NCBI RefSeq assembly: GCF_005405925.1
Contig: NZ_BJHV01000001.1
Location: 5,208,001 to 5,272,000 of the forward strand
Direction of reading: 5' to 3'
Length of the DNA: 64,000 bases
DNA from: Streptomyces antimycoticus
GTDB lineage: Bacteria; Actinomycetota; Actinomycetes; Streptomycetales; Streptomycetaceae
Part shown: positions 1-10,188 of the stretch, one piece after another
Position numbering within the stretch: the stretch's first letter is position 1
How the letters are laid out: the number at the start of each line of letters is the position of its first letter
Notes under the pieces: generated by a model
The model's database searches: none
Told to the model about the DNA's origin: nothing
The model's input: the letters and a program-made list of their open reading frames with translations, nothing else
Position numbers and translations under genes: made by a program

Positions 1-1218
1 CAGCCGTCCGCTGAGCGGGCCGAGGGCCACGCCCCACATGCCGTGGCCGCCGTTGACGTAGACGCGCGGGGAGGCGGTCGGGCCGACCAGGGGCAGTCCG
101 TCGGGGGTGCAGGGGCGGGCGCCGACCCAGGTGTCCTTACGGGCCTCCCAGTCGATGCCGCGCAGCAGCGGACGGGCCGCCGCGATGATCGCCTGGATGC
201 GGCGCGGGTCCACCGGCCGTTCCACGGGCGCCAGTTCCATCATCCCGGCGACCCGCACCCGGCCCTCGCCCAGCGGGGTGCAGACGACCTTCTGGGCGGC
301 CAGATAGGTGGGGCGGGTGGGGGCGCCCTCGGCCGGCACGCTGAAGCTGTAGCCGCGTCCGGCCTGGACCGGCACCCGGACCCCGAACGGCCGGACCAGC
401 CCGTCCAGCCAGGCGCCGGTGGCCACGACGGCGACATCCGCGCGGAGTTGGCCCCGGGAGGTGGTGACGGCCACGCCCTGCCCGAGGTCCCGGATTCCGG
501 ACACCTCCGTCCGCTCCAGGATCTCGCCGCCGCGCTCGCGCACCGCGTCCGCGAGGGCGCGGACGAAGTTCCCCGGGTTCAGATAGCGCTGGCCGTGGAG
601 TTCGAGGGCCGCGCCGATGCCGTCGCCGAGCGTCGGCTCCAGCTCGCGGGCCCGGTCCCCGTCGATCGGCTCGTACGCGATCGAGAAACCGGCCGCGCGG
701 GCCTGCTCCAGCTCCTCGACCATCGCGGCGCGCTCGGCCGCGGTGCGGAAGGCGAGCAGACAGGGGTCGGCGGGCCGGGTCGGCTCGGCGACACCGTCCG
801 CCGCGAGGGCGTCGTACGCCTCCAGCGCATGGCGGTTCAGCGTGGCGAAGGTGGCGGCCAGGACCCGCCAGCGGCGGGGGGTGCAGTTCCGGGTGAAGGA
901 GAGCAGGAAGCGGGCGAGCCGGGGATCGGGCCGGGGCGGTATGTAGACGGGCGACTCGGGCGAGACCAGGCTGCGCAGCCCGTAGCGGAGCGCGGCCGGT
1001 TCGGGCAGCGGCAGCGTCAGGGCCGGGGACAGCCACCCGGCGTTCCCCCAGGACGCCCCGGCCGCGGGGTGACGCCGCTCCACGACGGTGACCTCGACGC
1101 CGTGGTTCCGCAGCGACCAGGCGGTGGCGAGGCCGACCATGCCGGCGCCGATGACGATGGCGCTGCGGGGCGGGCGGGACGGGCCGGTGGCACGGGACGA
1201 GCCGGTGGCAGAGGGCAC
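1..1218 (-). CDS. FAD-dependent oxidoreductase, D-amino-acid dehydrogenase (DadA) type, C-terminus cut by window edge
   Basis: The protein would oxidise an amino acid or amine with FAD as cofactor. The reading frame shows a dinucleotide-binding start near residue 20 (VIGAGMVGLATAW, the GxGxxG fold) and ends at the window edge in the DadA-family C-terminal pattern TPDGLPLVGP...NGGHGMWG. 406 codons are present, so only a few C-terminal residues should be missing. The start is the GTG at 1218-1216 because AGGAG lies just upstream; a short Ser/Thr/Gly/Pro stretch precedes the Rossmann motif. It lies 89 bp downstream of an amidase on the same strand, so a joint role in amide/amino-acid catabolism is plausible but inferred. 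The substrate cannot be read from the sequence. Confidence 0.85.
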   Translation of the reverse strand, partial: MPSATGSSRATGPSRPPRSAIVIGAGMVGLATAWSLRNHGVEVTVVERRHPAAGASWGNAGWLSPALTLPLPEPAALRYGLRSLVSPESPVYIPPRPDPRLARFLLSFTRNCTPRRWRVLAATFATLNRHALEAYDALAADGVAEPTRPADPCLLAFRTAAERAAMVEELEQARAAGFSIAYEPIDGDRARELEPTLGDGIGAALELHGQRYLNPGNFVRALADAVRERGGEILERTEVSGIRDLGQGVAVTTSRGQLRADVAVVATGAWLDGLVRPFGVRVPVQAGRGYSFSVPAEGAPTRPTYLAAQKVVCTPLGEGRVRVAGMMELAPVERPVDPRRIQAIIAAARPLLRGIDWEARKDTWVGARPCTPDGLPLVGPTASPRVYVNGGHGMWGVALGPLSGRL

Positions 1219-1307
1219 GGATGTGCTCCTTCCCATGGGTGGAACGCCATCATCGGCGGTAGTGGCCGGGCGCGGCACCGCCCCGCCGCCCTGGTGTGCC
1301 TCCTTGG

Positions 1308-2732
1308 TCACCCGATGCCCGCCGGGCGCCGCCGCCAGTGCCCGGTGGCCTGCTCGAAGGCGTGGCCGACCTGGAGGACCGCGAAGTCCGCCCGGTGCGG
1401 CCCGACGATCTGCAGCCCGACGGGCAGCCCGCCGGGCGTGAACCCGGCCGGTACGGACAGCGCCGGACTGCCGGTCGAGCTGATCAGATACGCCGAGCGC
1501 ATCCAGTCCAGATAGTCGTCCATGGCCACCCCGGCGACCTCGGTCGGGTACTCGATGCCGACGTCGAAGGGCAGCACCTGGCTCACCGGGAGCAGCAGCA
1601 CGTCATAGCGGCCGAAGAACTCCCGGACGCGGTGGTAGAGCTGGGTGTGCAGCACCTCCGCGCGGGCGACGTCCGGACCGCTGAGCTTGCGCCCCTCCTC
1701 GGTGTTCTCCCGGATCGTCCGCTTCAGACCGTCGGGGTGGCGGTCCATGAGCGTGCCGAAGGCGACCTCGAACATCGAGGCGCGCAGCGTACGGAAGACC
1801 TCCTCGGCCTCGGTCAGGTCCGGGCAGGCCCGCTCCACGACGCAGCCGAGGTCGCTGAAGACCTCCACCGCCGACTCGACCGCCGCGGCCACCTCGGGTT
1901 CGACCGGCACCAGCCCCCCGAGATCCGGCGACCAGGCCACCCGCAGCCCCGTCAGATCGCGGTCCAGGGGGCGGGCGAAGCGGGCGCCGGGCTCCTCCAG
2001 GGCGATCGGCGACCGTGCGTCGGGCCCGGCGACGGCGGACAGCAGCAGGGCGGCGTCGGCCACGGTACGGGCCAGCGGGCCCCTGACGTTGAGCGTGCTC
2101 CAGGCGGTCGCGGCGGGCCAGCCGGGGACGCGCCCGGGCGACGGGCGCAGACCGACGACATTGCAGAACGAGGCCGGGTTGCGCAGCGAACCGCCGGTGT
2201 CGCTGCCGTCCGCGATCGGGATCATGCCGGAGGCCAGCGCGGCCGCCGCGCCCCCGCTGCTGCCGCCCGCGCTGCGGCCCAGGTCGTACGGGTTGTGGGT
2301 GGCACCGAAAATCGGGTTGAAAGTGTGCGAACCGGCCCCGAACTCGGGCACGTTGGTCTTGCCCATGGTGATCGCCCCGGCGGCCCGGATCCGTTCGATC
2401 AGCAGATCGTCCTGGTCGGGCACGCCGTCGGCGAGCGGCGAGCCATGGGTGGTGCGGATGCCCGCGGTGTTGTGGGTGTCCTTGTGGGCGATGGGCAGCC
2501 CGTGCAGCGGCCCGAGCTCCTCCCCCGCCGCGGTCCGCTCATCGGCCCGTTCGGCGGCCTCGCGGGCACGGTCCGCGACGAGGGTGACGATCGCGTTGAC
2601 GGCGGGGTTGACCCGTTCGATACGGGCCAGATGGGCCTCGAGCAGCTCGCGCGCGGACAGCTCGCGGGTGCGCAGCAGGCGGCTGAGGTCCAGCGCGGTC
2701 CTGAAGCAGAGGTCGTCATCCGTCGTCGTCAC
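1308..2732 (-). CDS. Amidase-signature family amidohydrolase
   Basis: A 474-aa amidase that hydrolyses a carboxamide bond using the Ser-cisSer-Lys triad of the amidase-signature family. The expected residues are visible: Lys84 in HGLPIAHKDT, the GRSAGGSSGGA loop with cis-Ser at about 159, and the nucleophile at about Ser182 in GSDTGGSLRNPA. Length is normal for the family. The start is the ATG at 2732. It is most like the general amidases (AtzF/GatA-like fold) and lacks neighbouring GatB/GatC, so it is not the tRNA amidotransferase subunit. It is transcribed toward the FAD oxidoreductase, with which it probably forms an operon. The natural amide substrate is unknown. Confidence 0.92.
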   Translation of the reverse strand: MTTTDDDLCFRTALDLSRLLRTRELSARELLEAHLARIERVNPAVNAIVTLVADRAREAAERADERTAAGEELGPLHGLPIAHKDTHNTAGIRTTHGSPLADGVPDQDDLLIERIRAAGAITMGKTNVPEFGAGSHTFNPIFGATHNPYDLGRSAGGSSGGAAAALASGMIPIADGSDTGGSLRNPASFCNVVGLRPSPGRVPGWPAATAWSTLNVRGPLARTVADAALLLSAVAGPDARSPIALEEPGARFARPLDRDLTGLRVAWSPDLGGLVPVEPEVAAAVESAVEVFSDLGCVVERACPDLTEAEEVFRTLRASMFEVAFGTLMDRHPDGLKRTIRENTEEGRKLSGPDVARAEVLHTQLYHRVREFFGRYDVLLLPVSQVLPFDVGIEYPTEVAGVAMDDYLDWMRSAYLISSTGSPALSVPAGFTPGGLPVGLQIVGPHRADFAVLQVGHAFEQATGHWRRRPAGIG

Positions 2733-2845
2733 GGTCGCTCGCCTTCCTTACGGGGCCCAGGGACGGAACCCATGGTTCGGGAAGCGGCCGGTCGAGGGAA
2801 GAGCACCTGGGGCCGGCCCGGGTCGGCCCGGTCAGTCCGGCAAGT

Positions 2846-2885
2846 GGCCGCCCCACCGTGTCCCGTCGGACACGGCGGGGCGGCC
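2846..2885 (-). terminator. Hairpin downstream of geosmin synthase
   Basis: Two 18-base arms (2846-2863 and 2868-2885) pair around a 4-base loop with a single A-C mismatch. The hairpin lies 14 bp beyond the geosmin synthase stop and before the amidase, as expected for a factor-independent terminator. There is no long U-tract, which is common in Streptomyces. Confidence 0.7.
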
Positions 2886-2898
2886 GACCCCGAGGTCC

Positions 2899-5328
<2,430 letters not shown>

Positions 5329-6459
5329 TCACACGAATGGGCTGCCGGGGCGGTCGGCGGCGGCCCCGCCGCCGGACCGCGCGGTCGGCCGGAAGGCCCA
5401 TTCCATCCGCGGCTCCATCGCGAACCGGAACATCCGCTGGACAGGCGGTGTGCACAGGGCGGTCACCACGGCCACCGCCACCGCCGTCACCGCGATCTCC
5501 CCCAGCGGCCGGTGCAGCCACGGGTGGTCGTACCAGTCCCAGAAGCGGGAGCCCTTGGCCAGGAAGCCGTGCAGCAGATAGCCGTACAGCGTGCCGGCGC
5601 CGAGCACCGTGAACCACATCCGGCGCCGGGGCACCCAGGCGAGGAAGCACACGATGAGCACCATGGAGCAGCCGAAGAGGGCGAACGTCATCACCGGCCC
5701 GGCCCACCACGGCGCACCGAGCTCCTGCGCGCTGTCCCGGCGGTAGAACCACGCCGGGTTCATCCGCGGCACGGCCCAGTAGGCGAAGACCACCGCGGCG
5801 GCGGCCACCGGCACGGACAGCCGTCTGACCTCGCGTCGCCGCAGCATCCGGAAGTGCTCCGGCCGCAGGTGCAGCCCCAGCACGAAGAAGGGCAGGAACT
5901 GCAGCACCCGCTGCAGATCGAGGTCGTCACCGATATTCGGGGAGCAGGTGGCGAGCGCGGCGCCGGTGAGCGCCAGCGCCACCGGCCACCGGGCGATCCG
6001 CCACAGCGGCGTGGTCAGCCGCCAGACGAAGAGCGCGATCAGGAACCAGGTCAGATACCACGGGTCGAGCGGGCTGATCGGAGAGGACGGATCGTCGTCC
6101 GCCCACCGCTTGAAGAGGGTGTACGCGACCTCGAAGAGGAGGTAGGGGACGGCGACCCCTGTGATCAGGCGCTTGAGCCGGTCCGGCCGGACATCGAAAC
6201 TCCGCGAGAAGTAGCCGGAGATGAGCACGAACGCCGGCATATGGAACGTGTAGACGGTCATATAGAGCGCGGACGCCGCTCTGCTGCCGCCCCGCAGGGG
6301 CTCCCACGCGTGTCCCATCGCGACCAGCACGATCGCCAGGTACTTGGCGTTGTCGAAGAACGCGTCACGTTGTTTCGGCGCGGGGGACGAGGCCGGTAAC
6401 GCCTCGGGGGGCGGGGTCGCCGGTGCCCGCCGCGCGGGCAGTAAGGAGGAGACGTTCAT
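5329..6459 (-). CDS. Acyltransferase-3 family integral membrane protein
   Basis: A polytopic membrane protein (376 aa) of the acyltransferase-3 class, which acylates glycans, lipids or small molecules at the membrane. Visible signs are an early FFDNAKYLAIVLVAMGHAWEPL segment with the family's conserved His, followed by about ten hydrophobic helices (for example around YMTVYTFHMPAFVLISGYF) and a charged C-terminus. The start at 6459 is preferred because GGAGG lies 9 bases upstream; a GTG one codon earlier is also possible. The acceptor is unknown. The upstream region, shared with a divergent TerB-like gene, holds several inverted repeats. Confidence 0.85.
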   Translation of the reverse strand: MNVSSLLPARRAPATPPPEALPASSPAPKQRDAFFDNAKYLAIVLVAMGHAWEPLRGGSRAASALYMTVYTFHMPAFVLISGYFSRSFDVRPDRLKRLITGVAVPYLLFEVAYTLFKRWADDDPSSPISPLDPWYLTWFLIALFVWRLTTPLWRIARWPVALALTGAALATCSPNIGDDLDLQRVLQFLPFFVLGLHLRPEHFRMLRRREVRRLSVPVAAAAVVFAYWAVPRMNPAWFYRRDSAQELGAPWWAGPVMTFALFGCSMVLIVCFLAWVPRRRMWFTVLGAGTLYGYLLHGFLAKGSRFWDWYDHPWLHRPLGEIAVTAVAVAVVTALCTPPVQRMFRFAMEPRMEWAFRPTARSGGGAAADRPGSPFV

Positions 6460-6530
6460 CACATACGGCCTCCCGGGGAACCTGCGGGGGAAATCCCGCC
6501 TCTTTCCAGGTTTCGGTGGAGGGTTGCGGA

Positions 6531-6544
6531 GTGGAACATTCCAC
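6531..6544. promoter_or_regulatory. Palindrome GTGGAA-CA-TTCCAC upstream of the acyltransferase gene
   Basis: Perfect 6-base arms flank a 2-base centre, about 72 bp upstream of the acyltransferase start. Size and symmetry suit a dimeric repressor or activator. The cognate protein is unknown. Confidence 0.45.
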
Positions 6545-6644
6545 GCACCATAGTGGCGCCCGCCGCGCCTCGCCCGAAAAGGCTCAGCTCTCGCGTACGA
6601 CGGTTTACGCCCAGCCCAGCGCATCCTTCACCTCCCCAACTTGG

Positions 6645-6671
6645 GAACTTCTTTACCCCTCCGGGAAGTTC
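6645..6671. promoter_or_regulatory. GAACTTC/GAAGTTC inverted repeat in the divergent promoter region
   Basis: Seven-base arms at 6645-6651 and 6665-6671. Read as GGGAASTTC the two boxes also form a direct repeat exactly 20 bp apart, two helical turns. Located between the divergent acyltransferase and TerB-like genes. Confidence 0.4.
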
Positions 6672-6727
6672 AGAGAGCGATGAAGAGGGCCGATCCGCCC
6701 GGCCTTGACCGACCCAGCCTGCTAACT

Positions 6728-6743
6728 TCTACACAACTGTAGA
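6728..6743. promoter_or_regulatory. TCTACA-CAAC-TGTAGA palindrome ahead of the TerB-like gene
   Basis: Perfect 6-base arms with a 4-base spacer, about 30 bp upstream of the TerB-like start. The position overlaps or abuts the likely promoter, so an operator is plausible. Confidence 0.45.
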
Positions 6744-6773
6744 TGCTGACGACCCTATGGAGTGTGAGTGGCC

Positions 6774-7229
6774 ATGGCCCTGTGGGACCGCCTCAAGGAA
6801 TCCGCCCAGACGATGCAGACTCAGCTCGTCGAGAAGAAGAACGACTTGAAGAGCGGCGCGTTCCGCGACGCGAGCATGGCGATGTGTGCCCTGGTGGCGG
6901 CGGCGGACGGCTCGGTCGAGCCGTCCGAGCGGCAGCGTGTCGCCCAGCTGATCGCCACCAATGACGTACTGCAGAACTTCCCGGCCGACGATCTGCAGCG
7001 GCGCTTCAACGACTACCTCAACAAGCTCACCACCGACTTCGACTTCGGCAAGGTGAGCGTGATGCAGGAGGTCGCCAAGGCCAAGAAGAAGCCCGCCGAG
7101 GCGCGCGCCGTGATCCAGATCGGCATCGTCATCGGGGGCGCCGACGGCAACTTCGACAAGACCGAGCAGGCCATGGTCCGCGAGGCGTGCTACACCCTGG
7201 AGCTCCCGCCGGCCGAGTTCGACCTCTGA
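6774..7229 (+). CDS. TerB-family tellurite-resistance-like protein
   Basis: A 151-aa cytosolic all-helical protein of the TerB (tellurite resistance/stress) family. The internal pair of acidic loops, AADGSVEPSERQ near residue 45 and GGADGNFDKTEQ near residue 120, is the TerB metal-binding signature and is clearly visible. Start: ATG at 6774; an in-frame GTG at 6768 with GGAG five bases upstream is an equally good alternative, adding two residues. TerB proteins are usually linked to membrane-stress TerD/TerC complexes; no other ter gene is in this window, so the exact role is open. It stands alone between an acyltransferase and a protease gene. Confidence 0.9.
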   Translation: MALWDRLKESAQTMQTQLVEKKNDLKSGAFRDASMAMCALVAAADGSVEPSERQRVAQLIATNDVLQNFPADDLQRRFNDYLNKLTTDFDFGKVSVMQEVAKAKKKPAEARAVIQIGIVIGGADGNFDKTEQAMVREACYTLELPPAEFDL

Positions 7230-7280
7230 GGCGGCCCCGCACGCCGTGAGCCGCGCGTCGTTGGCGACAGGCCGTACGTC

Positions 7281-8228
7281 CTACAGCGGCGTCGCGGCGT
7301 GCAGGACGAGGACCAGGGCGACCGCCGCGTTCGCCGACGAGAGGGCGGACGCGGCCGTGCCCACCGCCGCGATCCACAGGGCCAGCCCCGCCGCCGTCCA
7401 CGTCGGCGGCCAGTGCCGGGACGGCGGCACCGGCCCCAGCAGCGCCGCGACCCGCCGCGGCACCGGCCCCGGCGCGGCGAACCCGGCGAGCGCCGGTCCC
7501 GGCGCGCCCTGGGAGACCAGGGCGGCCTTGCCGACCGCCCGCGCCGTGACCCGGCGGTCGCCGACCTCCCGGGCCGCCTCCTCGTCCGCCCAGCGCTCGG
7601 CGCAGTAGTCCACCGCGGCCCGCAGCGGCCGCAGCAGCGGATTGGCCCGCGCCGCGAGCTGTGCGGCCAGCAGATAGCGGTGGTGGTGGGCGGTCAGATG
7701 GGCGCGCTCATGCGCGATCAGGGCCCGCCGCTCACGGGGGCTCAGGCTGTCCAGCATCCCGGTGGAGACCACGATCCGGCCCGGCCGCCCCGTCCGCCCG
7801 GAGGTCCCGGGCAGGGCGTACGCGTACGCCTTGTCGTCGGGCAGCACCGCGACCGGTGACTCCGGCAGCCCGGCGAGCGCGCGCCGGGCGTCCCGCCGCA
7901 CCCGTACATGGCGCACACAGGTGGCCGTACAGGACACGGCCACCGCCACCAGCGCGCCGATCGCCGCCTTTCCGGCCACCGCGTCCCAGGGCACGGCCGC
8001 CCGTACTTCGGGGTCCGACCAGCTGTCCGGCAGCGGATTGCCCGGCAGTTGTGCCGTGCCGACGACCATCAGCAGCCCCAGGCACAGCGTGGAGCACACC
8101 GTAAGAACGGTGCCGACGAGCGTCAGCAGCCGGGTGGCGGTGCGCGGGTGGAGATGCTGTTCGGCGAGCCGGGCGATCGGCAGCGCCGTCAAGGGCAGAA
8201 CCAGCGGGAGGAAGACGAAGACACCCAT
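7281..8228 (-). CDS. M56-family (BlaR1-type) membrane metalloprotease
   Basis: A 315-aa integral membrane zinc protease. HERAH at residues 173-177 is the HExxH zinc motif, and a downstream E-x-W-A-D-E (AERWADEEA) supplies the third ligand, as in the M48/M56 families. Hydrophobic segments near residues 5-20, 35-60 and 90-110 and at the C-terminus anchor it. It follows the BlaI-type repressor gene after 3 bp, so the two are one operon. In the BlaR1/MecR1 model the protease inactivates the repressor after a signal. Here the extracellular penicillin-binding sensor domain is absent, as in many actinobacterial copies, so the signal is unknown. Confidence 0.9.
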   Translation of the reverse strand: MGVFVFLPLVLPLTALPIARLAEQHLHPRTATRLLTLVGTVLTVCSTLCLGLLMVVGTAQLPGNPLPDSWSDPEVRAAVPWDAVAGKAAIGALVAVAVSCTATCVRHVRVRRDARRALAGLPESPVAVLPDDKAYAYALPGTSGRTGRPGRIVVSTGMLDSLSPRERRALIAHERAHLTAHHHRYLLAAQLAARANPLLRPLRAAVDYCAERWADEEAAREVGDRRVTARAVGKAALVSQGAPGPALAGFAAPGPVPRRVAALLGPVPPSRHWPPTWTAAGLALWIAAVGTAASALSSANAAVALVLVLHAATPL

Positions 8229-8231
8229 CGG

Positions 8232-8645
8232 TCAGTCCTCCGGCTCCTCCGCCACGTCGCTCAGCAGGTCGCGCAGCAGCCGCTCGTCGTCCTGGGTCAG
8301 CCCGGTCACAAAGCTGGCCAGAACCGCCCCGCGGTCGTCCTGGCCGTCCAGCACCCGGCGCATCCGCAGTGCCGCGAGCCCCGCCTCGTCCGAGGCCGCC
8401 CGCCAGACGAAGGAGCGGCCCGCGCGTTCACGGGTCACGGCCTGCTTGGCGTGCAGCCGGGACAGGATGGTCATGACCGTGGTGTAGGCGAGCTCGCCCT
8501 CGATCCGCTCCTGTACCCATGCGGCGGTCACCGGCCCCGGCGCCCGGCGCAGCGCCGCGAGCACCTGCGCCTCCAGTTCGCCCTGGCCACGCCGACGGGG
8601 GCGGCGGGGCCAGCCGGGCCCGCCGGTCCGGTCGTGGTCCGTCAC
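8232..8645 (-). CDS. BlaI/MecI/CopY-family transcriptional repressor
   Basis: A 137-aa winged-helix repressor (Penicillinase_R family). The DNA-binding part (LEAQVLAALRRAPGPVTAAWVQ, then YTTVMTILSRLHAK) is followed by the family's RSFVWRA wing and a helical dimer arm. The GTG at 8645 is preferred because AAGGAG lies 5 bases upstream; an earlier in-frame GTG overlaps that ribosome site. It is the first gene of a two-gene operon with an M56 protease. A CGCTAC-ATG-GTAGCG palindrome 38 bp upstream of the start is the likely autoregulatory operator. Targets beyond its own operon are unknown; the divergent P450 is one candidate. Confidence 0.92.
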   Translation of the reverse strand: MTDHDRTGGPGWPRRPRRRGQGELEAQVLAALRRAPGPVTAAWVQERIEGELAYTTVMTILSRLHAKQAVTRERAGRSFVWRAASDEAGLAALRMRRVLDGQDDRGAVLASFVTGLTQDDERLLRDLLSDVAEEPED

Positions 8646-8682
8646 ACCGTCTCCTTCCACACCGCACGCGCCCGGCGCGTGG

Positions 8683-8697
8683 CGCTACATGGTAGCG
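8683..8697. promoter_or_regulatory. BlaI-type operator CGCTAC-ATG-GTAGCG
   Basis: A perfect inverted repeat with 6-base arms and a 3-base centre, in front of the BlaI-type gene. It contains the TACA/TGTA-like core (CTACATGGTAG) typical of BlaI-family sites. It lies between the repressor and the divergent P450 gene. Confidence 0.65.
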
Positions 8698-8868
8698 AGC
8701 GACGGACCGCCGCCCTCCTCTTCCCCGGACCGCGGCCGGGCCGTTCGCCGCCCCTTCCCCGGGCCCCGGTCGTGCGTTCGCCCCATTGGCCGGGCTGTAC
8801 GCGCGGCCCCGGGCCGCCTCACCGATGCTGAGCAGGGGGACGACCCCGACGAAGGAACTCACTCAGCC

Positions 8869-10143
8869 ATGACGCAGACGCAAGGCTCACTCGCGCGGCA
8901 GATCACCGACTACGCCCATCGTGCCGACCCGTATCCGATCTACGCAGAGCTGCGCAAAACGCCCGTGGTGCACGACGAGGAGGGCCCGTACATCGTCTCC
9001 ACCTACTGGGAGATCCACGGTCTGCTGCACGACCCCCGGCTCAGCTCCGAGGCGCGCAACCTGGACCCCGAGGCCGCCCCGGAGCTGGTCGAGGAGGACG
9101 ACCCGGGGCTGCCGCCCAGCTTCCTGCGGCTGGACCCGCCCGAACACGACCGGCTGCGCCGGCTGGCGATGGCGCCCTTCGGCCCGCCGCACACCCCGCG
9201 CCGGCTCCACGCCATGCGCGGTGAACTCACCCGTATCGTCGGCGAGCTGATCGACGGCTTCGAGGGCCGGGACCGGATCGATCTCGTCGACCACTTCTCC
9301 TACCCCTTCCCGGTGACCGTGATCTGCCGGCTGCTCGGGGTGCCGCGGGAGGACGAGCCGCGCTTCCACACCTGGGCCGAGACCCTCGCCCTCAGTTTGG
9401 ACCCCGACCCGGACGCGAACGCCGCCGAGCGGCGGCGGATCACCCGGCAGGCCCGCACCGAACTGGCGATGTACCTGTCCGAGCTGATGGAGGAGCGCCG
9501 GCGCGCACCCCGCGACGACATGCTCTCCGCCCTGGTCAACGGGCAGGGCCCGGAGGGGCGGATGAGCCGTGTGGAGCTGCTGAGCACCGCGGCGCTGCTG
9601 CTGGTGGCGGGCCATGAGACCACCGTCAACCTGATCACCAACGGCATGCTGACCCTGCTGCGCAACCCCGATGTGCTCGCCCGGCTGCGCAAGGATCCCC
9701 ATCTGGTCGTCCCACTGGTGGAGGAGCTGCTGCGGTTCGATCCGCCGGTGCAGATGCTTCCCCAGCGCGCCCCGCTCTCGGAGATCGACATCGCGGGCGT
9801 GACCATCCCCAAGGGGGCGCCCGTCTGGCTGCTGCTGGCCTCGGGCAACCGCGATCCGCAGCGCTTCCGCGACCCCGACCGGTTCGATCCGCAGCGCAGG
9901 GACAACCAGCACCTCGGCTTCGGCAGCGGCATCCACACCTGCTTCGGCGCCCCGCTGGCCCGGCTGGAGGCGCAGATCGCGCTGACCGAGCTGGCCCGGC
10001 GGCTGGACCGGCCCCGGCTGCTGGAGGACCCGCCGACCTACCGGCGCAACGCGGTGCTGCGCGGGCCACGGCATCTGCCGATCGCCCTGGAGGGACTGCG
10101 GCCGAACGCATCCCCGAACGGGTCCTCGAACGGGTCCCGGTGA
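8869..10143 (+). CDS. Cytochrome P450
   Basis: A 424-aa soluble bacterial class I P450 monooxygenase. The I-helix oxygen-binding motif AGHETT covers residues 247-252, the K-helix ExxR is in EELLRFDPP, and the haem loop FGSGIHTCFGAPLAR places the proximal thiolate at Cys358. Start ATG 8869 has a GAAGGA ribosome site; the longer in-frame extension upstream has no family similarity. A low-complexity NASPNGSSNGSR tail ends the protein. No ferredoxin or reductase is adjacent, so electrons must come from elsewhere. It looks like a CYP105/107-type enzyme of secondary metabolism, but the substrate is unknown. Confidence 0.95.
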   Translation: MTQTQGSLARQITDYAHRADPYPIYAELRKTPVVHDEEGPYIVSTYWEIHGLLHDPRLSSEARNLDPEAAPELVEEDDPGLPPSFLRLDPPEHDRLRRLAMAPFGPPHTPRRLHAMRGELTRIVGELIDGFEGRDRIDLVDHFSYPFPVTVICRLLGVPREDEPRFHTWAETLALSLDPDPDANAAERRRITRQARTELAMYLSELMEERRRAPRDDMLSALVNGQGPEGRMSRVELLSTAALLLVAGHETTVNLITNGMLTLLRNPDVLARLRKDPHLVVPLVEELLRFDPPVQMLPQRAPLSEIDIAGVTIPKGAPVWLLLASGNRDPQRFRDPDRFDPQRRDNQHLGFGSGIHTCFGAPLARLEAQIALTELARRLDRPRLLEDPPTYRRNAVLRGPRHLPIALEGLRPNASPNGSSNGSR

Positions 10144-10188
10144 CGGCGGGGCTCAGCAGCCCGGGGCCCGCCGGGCCGACGACGGGGC

